DNA of 17,896 nt from an uncultured Spartobacteria bacterium. GTDB lineage: Bacteria > Verrucomicrobiota > Verrucomicrobiia > Chthoniobacterales > JAATET01. Location of the stretch: positions 1-17,896 of the forward strand of contig CALGTD010000060.1 of assembly GCA_937901895.1 (NCBI GenBank). Reading direction: 5' to 3'. The position numbers and the translations under genes were made by a program. Under the pieces are notes generated by a model. The model did no database searches and was not told the DNA's origin. It saw only the letters and a list, made by a program, of their open reading frames with translations. Below are positions 6,956-14,920 of the stretch, piece by piece (the first letter of the stretch is position 1; each line of letters starts with the position of its first letter).

Positions 6956-8167
6956 ATGGAAGCGAACCTTCTCTTTGGGCAGGCGTTGGGGCTGACGGGC
7001 GGCTGGAAAGTGGTGGAAAGCCAAATGAACGCGGCGGGGAGGGAGCTGCGCTTGAAGCTGGATTTCGAGCCCGGCAGCCGGTTTGGGTGCCCGAGCTGCG
7101 GGGCCTCCTGCCCGGTGCATGACACCGTGGAGAAGAAGTGGAGGCATCTGGATTTCTGGCAGCACCGCACGGAACTGGCGGCGCGGGTGCCGCGGGTGAG
7201 TTGCGCCGAGCATGGGGTTCTTCAAGTCAGCGTGCCGTGGGCGCGAGGCGGCAGTGGATTCACGCTGATGATGGAGGCCATGATCATGCTGCTGGCCCAG
7301 CAGATGAGTGTTTCGGCGGCGGCCCGGCATCTCGGGGAGAGCGATAAGCGGCTCTGGCGGGTGATCGACCATTACGTGATGGGTGCCCATGCCGCGCGGG
7401 ACTGGAGCGCGGTGCGCCGCATTCTGGTGGACGAGACGAGCGCGCGTCGCGGCCATCGTTACGTCACCGTCGTGCTCGATGGGGATACCAGCGAGTTGCT
7501 GCTCATGGTCGAGGGCCGTCAGGCCGGGGCGTTGGCCGAGTTCGCCGCGACCATGCCCGCTCACGGAGCCAGTCCCGACCAGATCAGCGAGGTCGTCATG
7601 GACATGAGCGCGGCCTATATCGCCGGGGCCAAGGCGAACTTTCCGGCTGCGCGCATCGTCTTCGACCGCTTCCATCTCATGGCCTTGGCCGGCAAGGCAT
7701 GCGATGAGGTGCGCAAGAGCTTGGGTCGCAACTCAGCTGACCTCTCCGGCTCTCTCTGGAGCCTGCGCGGCAACCCGTGGACCCGCTCCGCGGAACAACT
7801 CTCCCGCCGCCAGCACCTCTGCCGGGACTATCCCAAAATCGGCCGCGCCATCGCTCTGCGCGAAGCCCTCCAGGATGTGCTCGCCGACTCCGACATCGAC
7901 TCCCTGCACTGGTGGCGCGGCTGGGCCGCTCGTTCCAGACTCGAACCCTTCCGCAAGCTGGCTGCCACCATCAAAACCCACCTTCAGGGTATCATCGCCT
8001 TCATGGAAACCCGCCTCACCAACGCCGCCATCGAAGCCGTCAACGGCCTGCTCCAGATGGCCAAACGCATCGCCCGCGGCTTCCGCGTTTTCCATTACTT
8101 CCGCCTCACCGCTTATCTCAAAACCAGTCGCCTCAAGCTCCACCTGCCTCACCCTCTACCCATTTGA
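6956..8167 (+). CDS. tnp: ISL3-family transposase
   Basis: The 403-aa product catalyses cut-and-join transposition of the surrounding element. An N-terminal zinc ribbon is visible: C45-x2-C48, C52, and C83-x2-H86. A helix-turn-helix follows (AQQMSVSAAARHLGESDKR, about 114-132). The DDE catalytic core is represented by D159 in ILVDE, D216 in VVMDMSAAY, and E360 in TNAAIEAVN. VFDRFHLM (235-242) is a hallmark of the family, as is the closing K-RIARGFR block. ATG at 6956 follows a purine-rich AGGATGAGGG site. The length matches intact ISL3 transposases and there is no frameshift, so it is probably active. The stop codon lies within the right inverted repeat, and the ligase ATG begins 17 bases later. 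Confidence 0.95.
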   Translation: MEANLLFGQALGLTGGWKVVESQMNAAGRELRLKLDFEPGSRFGCPSCGASCPVHDTVEKKWRHLDFWQHRTELAARVPRVSCAEHGVLQVSVPWARGGSGFTLMMEAMIMLLAQQMSVSAAARHLGESDKRLWRVIDHYVMGAHAARDWSAVRRILVDETSARRGHRYVTVVLDGDTSELLLMVEGRQAGALAEFAATMPAHGASPDQISEVVMDMSAAYIAGAKANFPAARIVFDRFHLMALAGKACDEVRKSLGRNSADLSGSLWSLRGNPWTRSAEQLSRRQHLCRDYPKIGRAIALREALQDVLADSDIDSLHWWRGWAARSRLEPFRKLAATIKTHLQGIIAFMETRLTNAAIEAVNGLLQMAKRIARGFRVFHYFRLTAYLKTSRLKLHLPHPLPI

Positions 8168-8181
8168 TTCGTCGAAGACCC
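8158..8181 (-). repeat. Right terminal inverted repeat of the IS
   Basis: Read inward from 8181 it starts GGGTCTTCGACGAA and contains the transposase stop codon. It is the partner of 6890-6913. Confidence 0.8.
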
Positions 8182-8189
8182 CGAATGAT
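8182..8189. repeat. Right 8-bp target site duplication
   Basis: CGAATGAT is identical to 6882-6889. It includes the first ATG of the ligase gene and part of a second one (ATGATG, 8185-8190). Confidence 0.85.
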
Positions 8190-9129
8190 GCCAAAGGCGA
8201 AACCGCAGCTGGGATTTTACCCTCCAATGGAGGCGACCGCAGCAACTTCATTGCCGTCAGGTTCGGATTGGAACTACGAAATCAAATACGACGGATATCG
8301 GATCCAAGCTCATAAGTTACGCGAGCAAATCACCCTTTTCTCGCGTCGTGGACATGACTTCACGAATCGCTTTCCAACGATCGTCGAGGGGCTGCGTGAT
8401 CTCGCCGCTGACGGGTTGATTCTCGATGGGGAGGCGGTCGCCCTCGACGACACTGGCCGGCATGTTTTCCATCTCCTTCAGCGGACCGGTCAAAATAAAG
8501 CTCCGGTTCACTATTTCGCCTTCGATGTCCTCGCCACTGACGGGAGGGACATCACCGGTGAACGACTCAATGCTCGGCGAGAAAGACTGGAGAAGATCCT
8601 TATGGCGCCTCCGGACTACATCCACCTTTCTCCCATCCTGGCTGCGTCCCCGAATGTCCTCCTTGAAGCGGTGGCTAAGCACGGTTTCGAGGGAGTGATG
8701 GCAAAGCATGCTGATTCCGTTTATCAACCGGGTGAGCGGCCAGGAACATGGCTCAAGCACAAGGTGCAGCCCAGTGATGATTTCCTCGTCGGTGGATACA
8801 TACCCGGCTCAACTGGCCTCGACGAGCTCCTAGTGGGGCGCCTCGTGAAAGGTGAACTCTTAATGGTCGGGTCCGTCCGTGCGGGCTTCGTTCCGAGATC
8901 ACGCCGCCTCGTTCTCGACGCATTACGGCCTTACCGGCAGAGACGGACGCCATTCGTGAATCTGCCGCGAACGCGCAGGGGCCGTGCCGAGAAATTCCAA
9001 AGCGCTCAATGGGTCAAACCTGCGGTAGTGGTGGAGATTGCATTCAACAACCTCACTCACGAAGGACGTCTACGCCATTCTCGATTCCTCCGTCTCAGGG
9101 AGCAGCACGATATCAGCGTTACCCCATAG
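8185..9129 (+). CDS. ATP-dependent DNA ligase, LigD ligase-domain type
   Basis: The 314-aa product joins nicks in double-stranded DNA through a lysyl-AMP intermediate. The nucleotidyltransferase domain carries motif I KYDGYR at 34-39 (K34 is the adenylated lysine), motif III LDGE at 80-83, the strand HYFAFDVL at 109-116, motif IV EGVMAK at 169-174 and motif V TWLKHK at 188-193. An OB-fold domain follows (about 198-314) ending with the basic motif RHSRFLRLR. The sequence pattern is closest to the ligase domain of LigD-type end-joining enzymes, here without polymerase or phosphoesterase domains; no Ku gene is in the window. ATG at 8185 (or 8188) is the native start, because these codons lie in the target duplication. 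The open frame seen further upstream is IS sequence. The IS has removed the original leader, so translation may now depend on read-through from the transposase gene. Confidence 0.9.
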   Translation: MMPKAKPQLGFYPPMEATAATSLPSGSDWNYEIKYDGYRIQAHKLREQITLFSRRGHDFTNRFPTIVEGLRDLAADGLILDGEAVALDDTGRHVFHLLQRTGQNKAPVHYFAFDVLATDGRDITGERLNARRERLEKILMAPPDYIHLSPILAASPNVLLEAVAKHGFEGVMAKHADSVYQPGERPGTWLKHKVQPSDDFLVGGYIPGSTGLDELLVGRLVKGELLMVGSVRAGFVPRSRRLVLDALRPYRQRRTPFVNLPRTRRGRAEKFQSAQWVKPAVVVEIAFNNLTHEGRLRHSRFLRLREQHDISVTP

Positions 9130-9190
9130 GCGTTACTGGATATCCCATTTCCTCGGTTGACCATCTTCCAATCGAGGCTCATCATTTCCT

Positions 9191-9604
9191 ATGGCAGCCA
9201 TGAAGAATCTCGCAAGGTCCGTTCGATTACACCTTCAACGACCGACGTCGTTTGAAAAGCTGACCCTCGACAAACGTGAAGCGGGCGTTTACCGCGAGAT
9301 CAAGCCGGCTCCGGATACTCCCCCTGCCTCTGACACGATCGGCAGTTTCGTGGCCGGCTGGTTCAAGTCGGACTTCATCTCCGCAGCTCAGCGAATCCAG
9401 ACTTTTTGGAGTTCTTCAATTAACGTGATGGGCCCCAATCTCCGCTTTGCCGCGGAAATGATGAACCCGGTCATCACCGCGATCGCTCAGGCACCGTCCA
9501 CGATTTTCGGCAAGGCTCCGGACCCGATGTCGAAGATGGCGTCCATAATGAGCGAGGTCATCCTTGCCCGGCAGCCTTCTCAGGGCATTCACATGGGCCG
9601 CTAA
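9191..9604 (+). CDS. Hypothetical protein, 137 aa
   Basis: I do not recognise it. It begins with ATG at 9191, 61 bp after the ligase stop, and may share the ligase transcript. The N-terminus is basic (SVRLHLQRP), then comes a proline-rich linker (KPAPDTPPAS). The second half (about 48-137) looks helical and is methionine-rich (MMNPVITAIAQAP, MSKMASIMSEV). There is no clear membrane segment or signal peptide. It converges with the primase gene and overlaps it by four bases at the stops. A role in DNA processing is possible from position only. Confidence 0.55.
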   Translation: MAAMKNLARSVRLHLQRPTSFEKLTLDKREAGVYREIKPAPDTPPASDTIGSFVAGWFKSDFISAAQRIQTFWSSSINVMGPNLRFAAEMMNPVITAIAQAPSTIFGKAPDPMSKMASIMSEVILARQPSQGIHMGR

Positions 9605-11013
9605 CGCCGTAGCGCTTCGGTCTTCGTATTCTCGTGTCGCAACGTGCGACAGTCACCCAAACCGCGTTCGAAGCGGCCGATGATTTCCTCAAGGGGTGGT
9701 TTCGGCTTCAAGCCAAGCTTCGTGGTCGCGTCGATCAACGAAGTTGCCTTTGAAGCATCCACCTCGAGGCAGTAATCGAGAGGATTCACGCGACCTCTCG
9801 ACATGATCAGAAAGTCATTGGGGTCCTTGTGCTGAAAGGTGCCCTTCTTCGGAGTTGGACAAATCCAGATGTGGACTTTAGCGCCATGCTCCTGCAAGGC
9901 TCTCATCACCGCAAAATCAGCGTGCGGCTCCTTGTTCCAAAACCCGTTCCGAACATCCTTATCGAGGGCATACAGAACATTCCTCCCATCCAGCCGAAGC
10001 ATCGGCATGATGTCGAAAAGACGACGGTAGGCATGGTTGTTGCCGGCACAGATCACTGAGTCATTCGGGCGCATCGTTCGCCATGCAAAGGAATCGGGTT
10101 CACCCTCCACGATCGCGAGCCAGGGCGTCCGCTGAATCGAGACATTGGTCGCGGAAAAGTCTGCAAGCGGAACACCTTCCGCAAAGGGATTCAGGTAGGT
10201 TTCACGACTTAACGGCGCTTCGTCGAGAGACCGTTCAAGCAGGCGAGTCTTAATGAGACGAACGGAATGATAGCGCGTGGGGAAGAAACCCTTATACGCA
10301 AACATGAGCTCAACATCGTCTTTGTAGTCGAAGCTCGGGCGGGCAGCGAGAATCCCTCCTGCAACGGCGTCCTTTGCAACATCGGGGGACCAATGACGTT
10401 TGTCGCAGACCTTTGCGAGGGCAGCTTCATCAGTCTTATCGAACCAGGAACACGCACGCAGAAAGCGAGTGTATGTTTGCTTCGTCGCCGTGGTGACAGG
10501 GCGGACAGCTCCATCACGGGCGATGAAGCCATTTGTGGGAAGGCCCTCGGAACGCTTCCATTCAAGCCAACCCAACTCAAGTGGCTCTCCCTTCTCGAGG
10601 GCACTGCAAATCCGCGTGACGCGACCTTCAGTCCAAAATTGCTCCGCCGCCCCTTCGGGCCCGACCGCGAGCAGATATTGGCTGAGACGGCCGCTAAAAC
10701 CGCACGCCCCATAGCACCGAACATACCCGCCCCCCGGTAGCTTCTTTCCATCCCGCTCTACCTGGTATTTGTCCGATGGCCGAACTGATAGGCTTTCAGT
10801 GTTGCCTGTCGCTTTGTGGGCGTGATCGCGTGACGCGCAATGTGCGTTCGTGCCGGTGGATGATGGAGTCGAAAGCCCATTCTCCTCTTCAGAGATTGCT
10901 CGAAGTAGCCTTACGGCCTCGTGAACCGCAAGACGATCAAGCCGCCTCATGTGGGAAGGGGCATCGGCCTGAGTGTTCTCCATTTTAGAAGGTCTGCGCC
11001 GATAGCCGGTCAT
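9601..11013 (-). CDS. TOPRIM-domain primase
   Basis: This is a DnaG-like primase that would make RNA primers, probably for complementary-strand synthesis of the element. Numbering from the ATG at 11013 (470 aa): an N-terminal zinc-binding-like site has C59 and H64 (CASRDH) with C100-x3-C104 (CYGAC), as in CHC2-type primases but divergent. The TOPRIM domain has the invariant glutamate E303 in LAIVEGEPDS, the strand SVICAGNN, and the DxD pair D351/D353 in LYALDKD. The typical later motif KDPND is at 396-400. No helicase domain is fused. A TTG at 11019 overlapping the upstream stop as TTGA is an alternative start. It is the last gene of the operon that begins with the secretion genes. Confidence 0.82.
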   Translation of the reverse strand: MTGYRRRPSKMENTQADAPSHMRRLDRLAVHEAVRLLRAISEEENGLSTPSSTGTNAHCASRDHAHKATGNTESLSVRPSDKYQVERDGKKLPGGGYVRCYGACGFSGRLSQYLLAVGPEGAAEQFWTEGRVTRICSALEKGEPLELGWLEWKRSEGLPTNGFIARDGAVRPVTTATKQTYTRFLRACSWFDKTDEAALAKVCDKRHWSPDVAKDAVAGGILAARPSFDYKDDVELMFAYKGFFPTRYHSVRLIKTRLLERSLDEAPLSRETYLNPFAEGVPLADFSATNVSIQRTPWLAIVEGEPDSFAWRTMRPNDSVICAGNNHAYRRLFDIMPMLRLDGRNVLYALDKDVRNGFWNKEPHADFAVMRALQEHGAKVHIWICPTPKKGTFQHKDPNDFLIMSRGRVNPLDYCLEVDASKATSLIDATTKLGLKPKPPLEEIIGRFERGLGDCRTLRHENTKTEALRR

Positions 11014-11015
11014 CG

Positions 11016-11996
11016 TCAACCGAGCAGGGCGAGCATCATGTTCAAATCCGTCTCCGTAGCCGCCTTTGCGTTCTTTTTGAGGCCGAAGAAGTAACCAAGG
11101 ATCTCGCGCTTTGTGGCGTCGATATCCATGCCCATGCTGTGAGCGACGAGTCGCTGCACCTCTTCAACAACGCGGTCACAGACATCGTTCAGCCATCGAT
11201 ACGCTGTTTGAAGCGGTATCCCCAGAAACGACGCGGCCTCGCTCACGCTCTTGGCGCCGGTCATCGACAGCAGATAAAGCGGCGCTGCCTGCGACTCAGA
11301 GAGCACCTTAGTTTCTGCGACGTTGATGATCTCGAACAGATTCGAGGGATCAACCTCGCCAGTCGGACTCGATGGCGGTGCGGTGGTCATCCTGTCCGGG
11401 CAAGACGACTCCAGCACCTCCCGCATCGTGGAGCCATCACCGTCTCCGCGACCTGGTGCGGCTTGATCCAACGATAGCAGATGCCGCGTGTAGACGAGCC
11501 GTTTAAGGACCTTCGCCGCACGATTGAGCGGGTAGATGTGGAGAAAAGCTTCAAATCCACTGGAGCCGCCATCCCTTCCCGCGTTCGGATCGAATTTGTG
11601 AATGAAGACGGCAAGAGCCTCGACGATTATCTGTCGATAATCCTTCATATCCTCCTCGCTGAAACCGCGGCCGGTCCGATCAAAATTTGCACCGGCGGTG
11701 ATGCGGTTAAGTTGCTCCAGCGTTTCGACATTGACAAAATGGTCGAAGCCGTTGGCGTGCTCACTCGAGCAGAAATCGGCCAGCGTCTCCCAATTAAATC
11801 CACTGGGCATTCGCTTGATCGCCCGCCCCATGCAAGCTTCCTTCGCACGCGCGATGAAGTCAGGGTCTTTCAGCAAATCAGCGGGATCGCAGTCGCGTCC
11901 GAATTCCATCGCAAGGTCGATCAGAAACGGCGGCCAGCGGAAAACGGCATCACTGGTGTAGAAACGCTGCCACAAATTTTGTCGGATCGCTTTCAT
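11016..11996 (-). CDS. Second divergent sigma-70-like protein
   Basis: This protein (326 aa from ATG at 11996; a TTG at 12017 would add 7 residues) shows remnants of sigma-70 architecture. A region-2-like segment lies at about 114-158 (DYRQIIVEALAVFIHKFDPN, then FEAFLHIYPLNRAAKVL). The linker SLDQAAPGRGDGDGSTMREV recalls the SLD.P....T..EV junction of sigma factors. A C-terminal helix-turn-helix at about 240-284 (GAKSVSEAASFLGIPLQTAY) resembles region 4.2. It may direct RNA polymerase to element promoters or act as a sigma-like DNA-binding regulator. It overlaps the upstream gene by 47 bp and lies directly before the primase. It shares no obvious close identity with the sigma-like protein at 3604-4629. 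Confidence 0.62.
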   Translation of the reverse strand: MKAIRQNLWQRFYTSDAVFRWPPFLIDLAMEFGRDCDPADLLKDPDFIARAKEACMGRAIKRMPSGFNWETLADFCSSEHANGFDHFVNVETLEQLNRITAGANFDRTGRGFSEEDMKDYRQIIVEALAVFIHKFDPNAGRDGGSSGFEAFLHIYPLNRAAKVLKRLVYTRHLLSLDQAAPGRGDGDGSTMREVLESSCPDRMTTAPPSSPTGEVDPSNLFEIINVAETKVLSESQAAPLYLLSMTGAKSVSEAASFLGIPLQTAYRWLNDVCDRVVEEVQRLVAHSMGMDIDATKREILGYFFGLKKNAKAATETDLNMMLALLG

Positions 11997-12954
11997 TGGA
12001 GGCGAGATACCCCGCAAGGTAAATCGAGGGGTGCGTATTCAAATACTCGCGAAGGGCGTCGCCGAGTTTAACGCTCGAGTTGAGTGAAAGAAGGGAAATC
12101 GGAGCTCCGAGGACTCCGGCTGCACATAGCAGGCCTGGATCCTCACACGGGACAACCACGTCCATCAGCCATGGGCTGCACAGCAACGGATTGAAAAATC
12201 TCATGAGCGAACAGACAGGGTCAGGCCTGAGGAAGTAGCGGATCGCACGGGCCGAAGGGTTCACCGGGTCAAACGGCGGCGCGGGCCCGACAGTTAGGAC
12301 AGGATGATCAAGAAAGACCGGAATACATTCCGCAGGAAACGACGAATCAGCGAGAGTTCGACGAACATCCGTGGCGCTCTGGTCACAGCTCAGCGCGCGC
12401 CCCACCAATGATAATCCTTCCGGCTCCGCCGACGACGATGGATCTTTGAAAGCCAGGACCGCATCACCCCACTTACCGTAGTTCCCCAACGGATGAGCAT
12501 CAGCGGCTCTTGGGTTTAGGCTGGAAAAAAAATCCAGCGGGCACGGCAAGGGATAATCAGGAACAAATACGCCCGGATGTCTCAGGAAGCGGACATACTG
12601 CCCAAGCAAACGATCCGATGGATGCGGCATCTCTGCCGTGAAGAGAGCAAGTAGAAAGTCTTCAGGGGGCCTTGCCCCGCAAAGTAACAAGTCGATGAGG
12701 GTGGCGGTGGAGATCGGAACCTCAGAAACGGACTCAGCTATAGCTCGCGTCGCCTCGAACCGATAATCATCGCCGTTCGCACAACGGAATACACCAACCG
12801 CACTGACAAATCGATCGAGCGGCGATTTTGAATACAGACCTTTCGACCATGACTCGAGCACGGACGCGGGGGCGTTCCATGGGTCTTCCACGTTCCGCGC
12901 CGCGGTATTCCACGGAATGATCACCGTCTGGTTGAACGCCTCGTCCAGATCCAT
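11950..12954 (-). CDS. Hypothetical protein, 334 aa
   Basis: No family was recognised. ATG at 12954 is chosen because it lies one base after the upstream stop (TGATATG), matching the tight spacing of this operon; ATG at 13002 would add 16 residues and overlap the upstream gene by 47 bp. The product is proline- and aromatic-rich, with motifs such as PWNAPASVLESWSKG near the N-terminus, LPCPLDFFSSLNPRAADAH in the middle, and a leucine-rich C-terminal third (LLCAAGVLGAPISLLSLNSS). There is no signal peptide. The mid hydrophobic stretches are too broken to be sure membrane segments. Its place between secretion genes and a sigma-like gene suggests an element-specific role. Confidence 0.6.
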   Translation of the reverse strand: MDLDEAFNQTVIIPWNTAARNVEDPWNAPASVLESWSKGLYSKSPLDRFVSAVGVFRCANGDDYRFEATRAIAESVSEVPISTATLIDLLLCGARPPEDFLLALFTAEMPHPSDRLLGQYVRFLRHPGVFVPDYPLPCPLDFFSSLNPRAADAHPLGNYGKWGDAVLAFKDPSSSAEPEGLSLVGRALSCDQSATDVRRTLADSSFPAECIPVFLDHPVLTVGPAPPFDPVNPSARAIRYFLRPDPVCSLMRFFNPLLCSPWLMDVVVPCEDPGLLCAAGVLGAPISLLSLNSSVKLGDALREYLNTHPSIYLAGYLASNESDPTKFVAAFLHQ

Positions 12955-12955
12955 A

Positions 12956-13513
12956 TCAAGGCGCGGGAACAAGCCGATATTCACCAAGGCTATTTCGCCC
13001 ATAGGTGAGGGTGCGGTTCTTCACGCCTCGCATCAGCGACATCACTGATGCGGTCGTGCTTGGACAGTAGGCATACTCGGCGCGTCCGGTTGTATCCGCG
13101 CATCCCTCCTTTACTGGGGCATCGCCTTTCTCAAAGACCGACACGGTCGGGGCGAGTGATTTACTGCGGAGAAATTCGACTGCCGACTTCCGTTGTTCAG
13201 GAAGACATCGCACGAATACCCAATATCGGGACGCACCCGCTTCACCCATTAGCTCGGCGAGCATCACAGGGCGTTGGTAGTTTCGATCGATGATGAAAGT
13301 GCGCACCCATAACGCGTAGTCATCGATCGAAAGGCGGTCATACTCCTCCATGAGAGGGCAGCAAAACAGCTGCTCGCGATGCGTATCAAAGGGAGGTGCG
13401 AAAACGGCCGACAGGGCTATCTCATCGAACCCGGCCGCAACGGCAGCTTTTGCGGCGGCCACCGTGTTCGGCAGTTGGTTCATGGCAAAGCGAATGTCGC
13501 CGATCAAGCGCAT
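12956..13513 (-). CDS. Hypothetical protein, 185 aa
   Basis: I do not recognise this protein. ATG at 13513 overlaps the upstream gene by ten bases, consistent with coupling. The N-terminus carries an alanine-rich helix (NTVAAAKAAVAAGFDEIALS), the middle has an acidic/aromatic segment (EEYDRLSIDDYALWVRTFII), and the C-terminus is basic. Several cysteines are present (a CC pair near residue 51 and later single ones) but with no zinc-finger spacing I can identify. It has no membrane segment or export signal. Confidence 0.6.
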   Translation of the reverse strand: MRLIGDIRFAMNQLPNTVAAAKAAVAAGFDEIALSAVFAPPFDTHREQLFCCPLMEEYDRLSIDDYALWVRTFIIDRNYQRPVMLAELMGEAGASRYWVFVRCLPEQRKSAVEFLRSKSLAPTVSVFEKGDAPVKEGCADTTGRAEYAYCPSTTASVMSLMRGVKNRTLTYGRNSLGEYRLVPAP

Positions 13514-14067
13514 TGGGCGAGGTGGGAGAATAGATTGCCGACATGCTCCTCGAGCTCGTCGGCAGCGGGCTTCGATAGAAGGTAAACCTGGTTCGCCTGG
13601 TCGATGATCCCGGTATCATCCTTGAAGGGAATGCCACCGAGTGTGAGGATCGCATCCGCAAATACAACCGACACAATCTGAGCGGCTGTATTGAGCGCCC
13701 AAAGATGCATGAGAGACGAAAAAAGCACATCCCCATCGACACGCGCCTGCATCCCAAGTGATCGGAGCTCCGCCATAATGATTTCCCATCCCGTCCACGC
13801 TGTCGCCCAATGATCACCGCTGGGAGTATCTGACTCTGCGATCGCGGCGGCCGTTGTTGAATAGACGTTTCGCAGACCGAAGTAAGAGCCGATAACGACG
13901 AAGTCCGCGGCAAACGCTCGGAGCATTTCTGCTTCCGATGGTCCAAACTCCATCGGAACAGCGGTGACCGCTTCAGCGGGCAGATCAAAGATGAAGCGCG
14001 TGCCATTCGGATGAACGGCTTCGGCGATCCAGTTGAACAAAGCGAGAGTGTCGGGTGCGGTGGTCAT
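13504..14067 (-). CDS. Hypothetical protein, 187 aa
   Basis: The function is unknown. ATG at 14067 overlaps the preceding stop as ATGA (14064-14067). It is acidic overall and rich in alanine, with hydrophobic stretches (ADFVVIGSYFGL and a longer one, NTAAQIVSVVFADAILTLGG, at about residues 126-145) that could be buried helices or a single membrane segment. There is no N-terminal signal peptide. It follows a membrane/coiled-coil protein and precedes two more orphans in the same operon. Confidence 0.58.
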   Translation of the reverse strand: MTTAPDTLALFNWIAEAVHPNGTRFIFDLPAEAVTAVPMEFGPSEAEMLRAFAADFVVIGSYFGLRNVYSTTAAAIAESDTPSGDHWATAWTGWEIIMAELRSLGMQARVDGDVLFSSLMHLWALNTAAQIVSVVFADAILTLGGIPFKDDTGIIDQANQVYLLSKPAADELEEHVGNLFSHLAQCA

Positions 14068-14918
14068 CTTGTTTGTGGCGCTGTGAGCGTAATGCGTTGC
14101 TGCATTTGCTCGACGAGGTCTCTGTGCGTTCCGCCGGTGATGTTATTGATACGATCGAGGAGGGCTCTCACCTCAGCTCCCGTCGTTTCAAAGCTGCGAG
14201 CAAAAGGCGATTCGGCAGTCTGGCGGGCGTGTTGCAGCGCTTGCTGTAGATTGTCGCGGGCTTCTTCAAGCCTTTGGACCGTGGTTTCGAGGGTTAAAAC
14301 CTGTGCGTTAGCCGCTTCGAGGTCGGCCCTGACGTCAAGCAGGTCCTGAGCTTGCTTTTCGACCAATCCTTCGAGGTGCTGAAAAACGGCCAGCAGTGCA
14401 TCATGAACTTCAGTCGGGATCTCGGAATACGCAATGCCTTCCGGCAAGGTGCCCGGCAGATAACGGCCGGAAGTAAGCCGAAAACCCTCAATGCCGATCT
14501 GTTTGAGGTCTTCAGCAAGTGGGCGCGATAGCGAACTGAGCTTTATGAGGCTCGCTTCGGTCCCGACAAGAATTCCATGCCGGAATGGGCCGATTGCAAC
14601 GCGATCGAGAAACGCATCTCGCCTCTCATGATGCGTCTCACCCCGACGCATCCAGAAACAATCAAGGGTGAAGCCAACAAGCAGCGTCGTGAGAACGAAA
14701 TTGATCAACCCCCCCCATTGCCCTTCAAGAAAAGCTGCCAGCATGGCGAGGCCGACGAGCGCGACGATCCAGATCTGATAGCTGATAACGCGGAGGGGCG
14801 TGCGCTCGACAAGCAACCGATGGGGCAGCCAGCTCAACCACCGATTGAACTTTCGTCCAGCCGGCAGAGGCACGATGTAGATCGCGCCGAGGTAGATGAT
14901 GGCGAGCGCAATGGGCAT
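14064..14918 (-). CDS. Membrane protein with coiled-coil C-terminus, 284 aa
   Basis: Three hydrophobic segments are visible: residues 1-18 (MPIALAIIYLGAIYIVPL), about 49-65 (IWIVALVGLAMLAAFLE) and about 68-88 (GLINFVLTTLLVGFTLD). A soluble domain follows, then a long heptad-rich coiled coil at about 165-235 (QRLEEARDNLQQALQHA). It is probably an inner-membrane protein with a cytoplasmic or periplasmic oligomerising tail. It starts two bases after the lipoprotein stop (TAA CT ATG). From its place in the operon it may be an accessory part of the conjugation apparatus; I do not recognise its family. A run of eight G (minus strand) lies between the second and third membrane segments. Confidence 0.68.
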   Translation of the reverse strand: MPIALAIIYLGAIYIVPLPAGRKFNRWLSWLPHRLLVERTPLRVISYQIWIVALVGLAMLAAFLEGQWGGLINFVLTTLLVGFTLDCFWMRRGETHHERRDAFLDRVAIGPFRHGILVGTEASLIKLSSLSRPLAEDLKQIGIEGFRLTSGRYLPGTLPEGIAYSEIPTEVHDALLAVFQHLEGLVEKQAQDLLDVRADLEAANAQVLTLETTVQRLEEARDNLQQALQHARQTAESPFARSFETTGAEVRALLDRINNITGGTHRDLVEQMQQRITLTAPQTR

Positions 14919-14920
14919 AG

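Larger units (their letters stand above)
6890..8181 (+). mobile_element. Complete ISL3-family insertion sequence, 1,292 bp
   Basis: The element is bounded by imperfect terminal inverted repeats and an exact 8-bp target duplication, and carries one intact transposase. The left end begins GGCTCCTCGACGAA and the right end, read inward, begins GGGTCTTCGACGAA. They match at 20 of the first 29 positions, including GACGAA and TGGGT. Length, single gene, zinc-finger transposase and 8-bp duplication all fit ISL3. It landed 3 bp upstream of the ligase start codon, with its transposase pointing in the same direction as the ligase. The exact duplication suggests a fairly recent insertion. Confidence 0.92.

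Noticed and set aside
6135..6995. Plus-strand open frame of 286 codons
   Set aside because: It runs antisense to the four-cysteine gene, crosses the left IS boundary and has no coherent domain.
6758..7675. Minus-strand open frame of 305 codons
   Set aside because: It is antisense to the transposase and spans the IS end. Its His/Pro/Arg-rich composition is typical of a shadow.
7777..8184. Upstream in-frame extension of the ligase
   Set aside because: These codons belong to the IS, in a different frame from the transposase. The native ligase start is the ATG in the target duplication.
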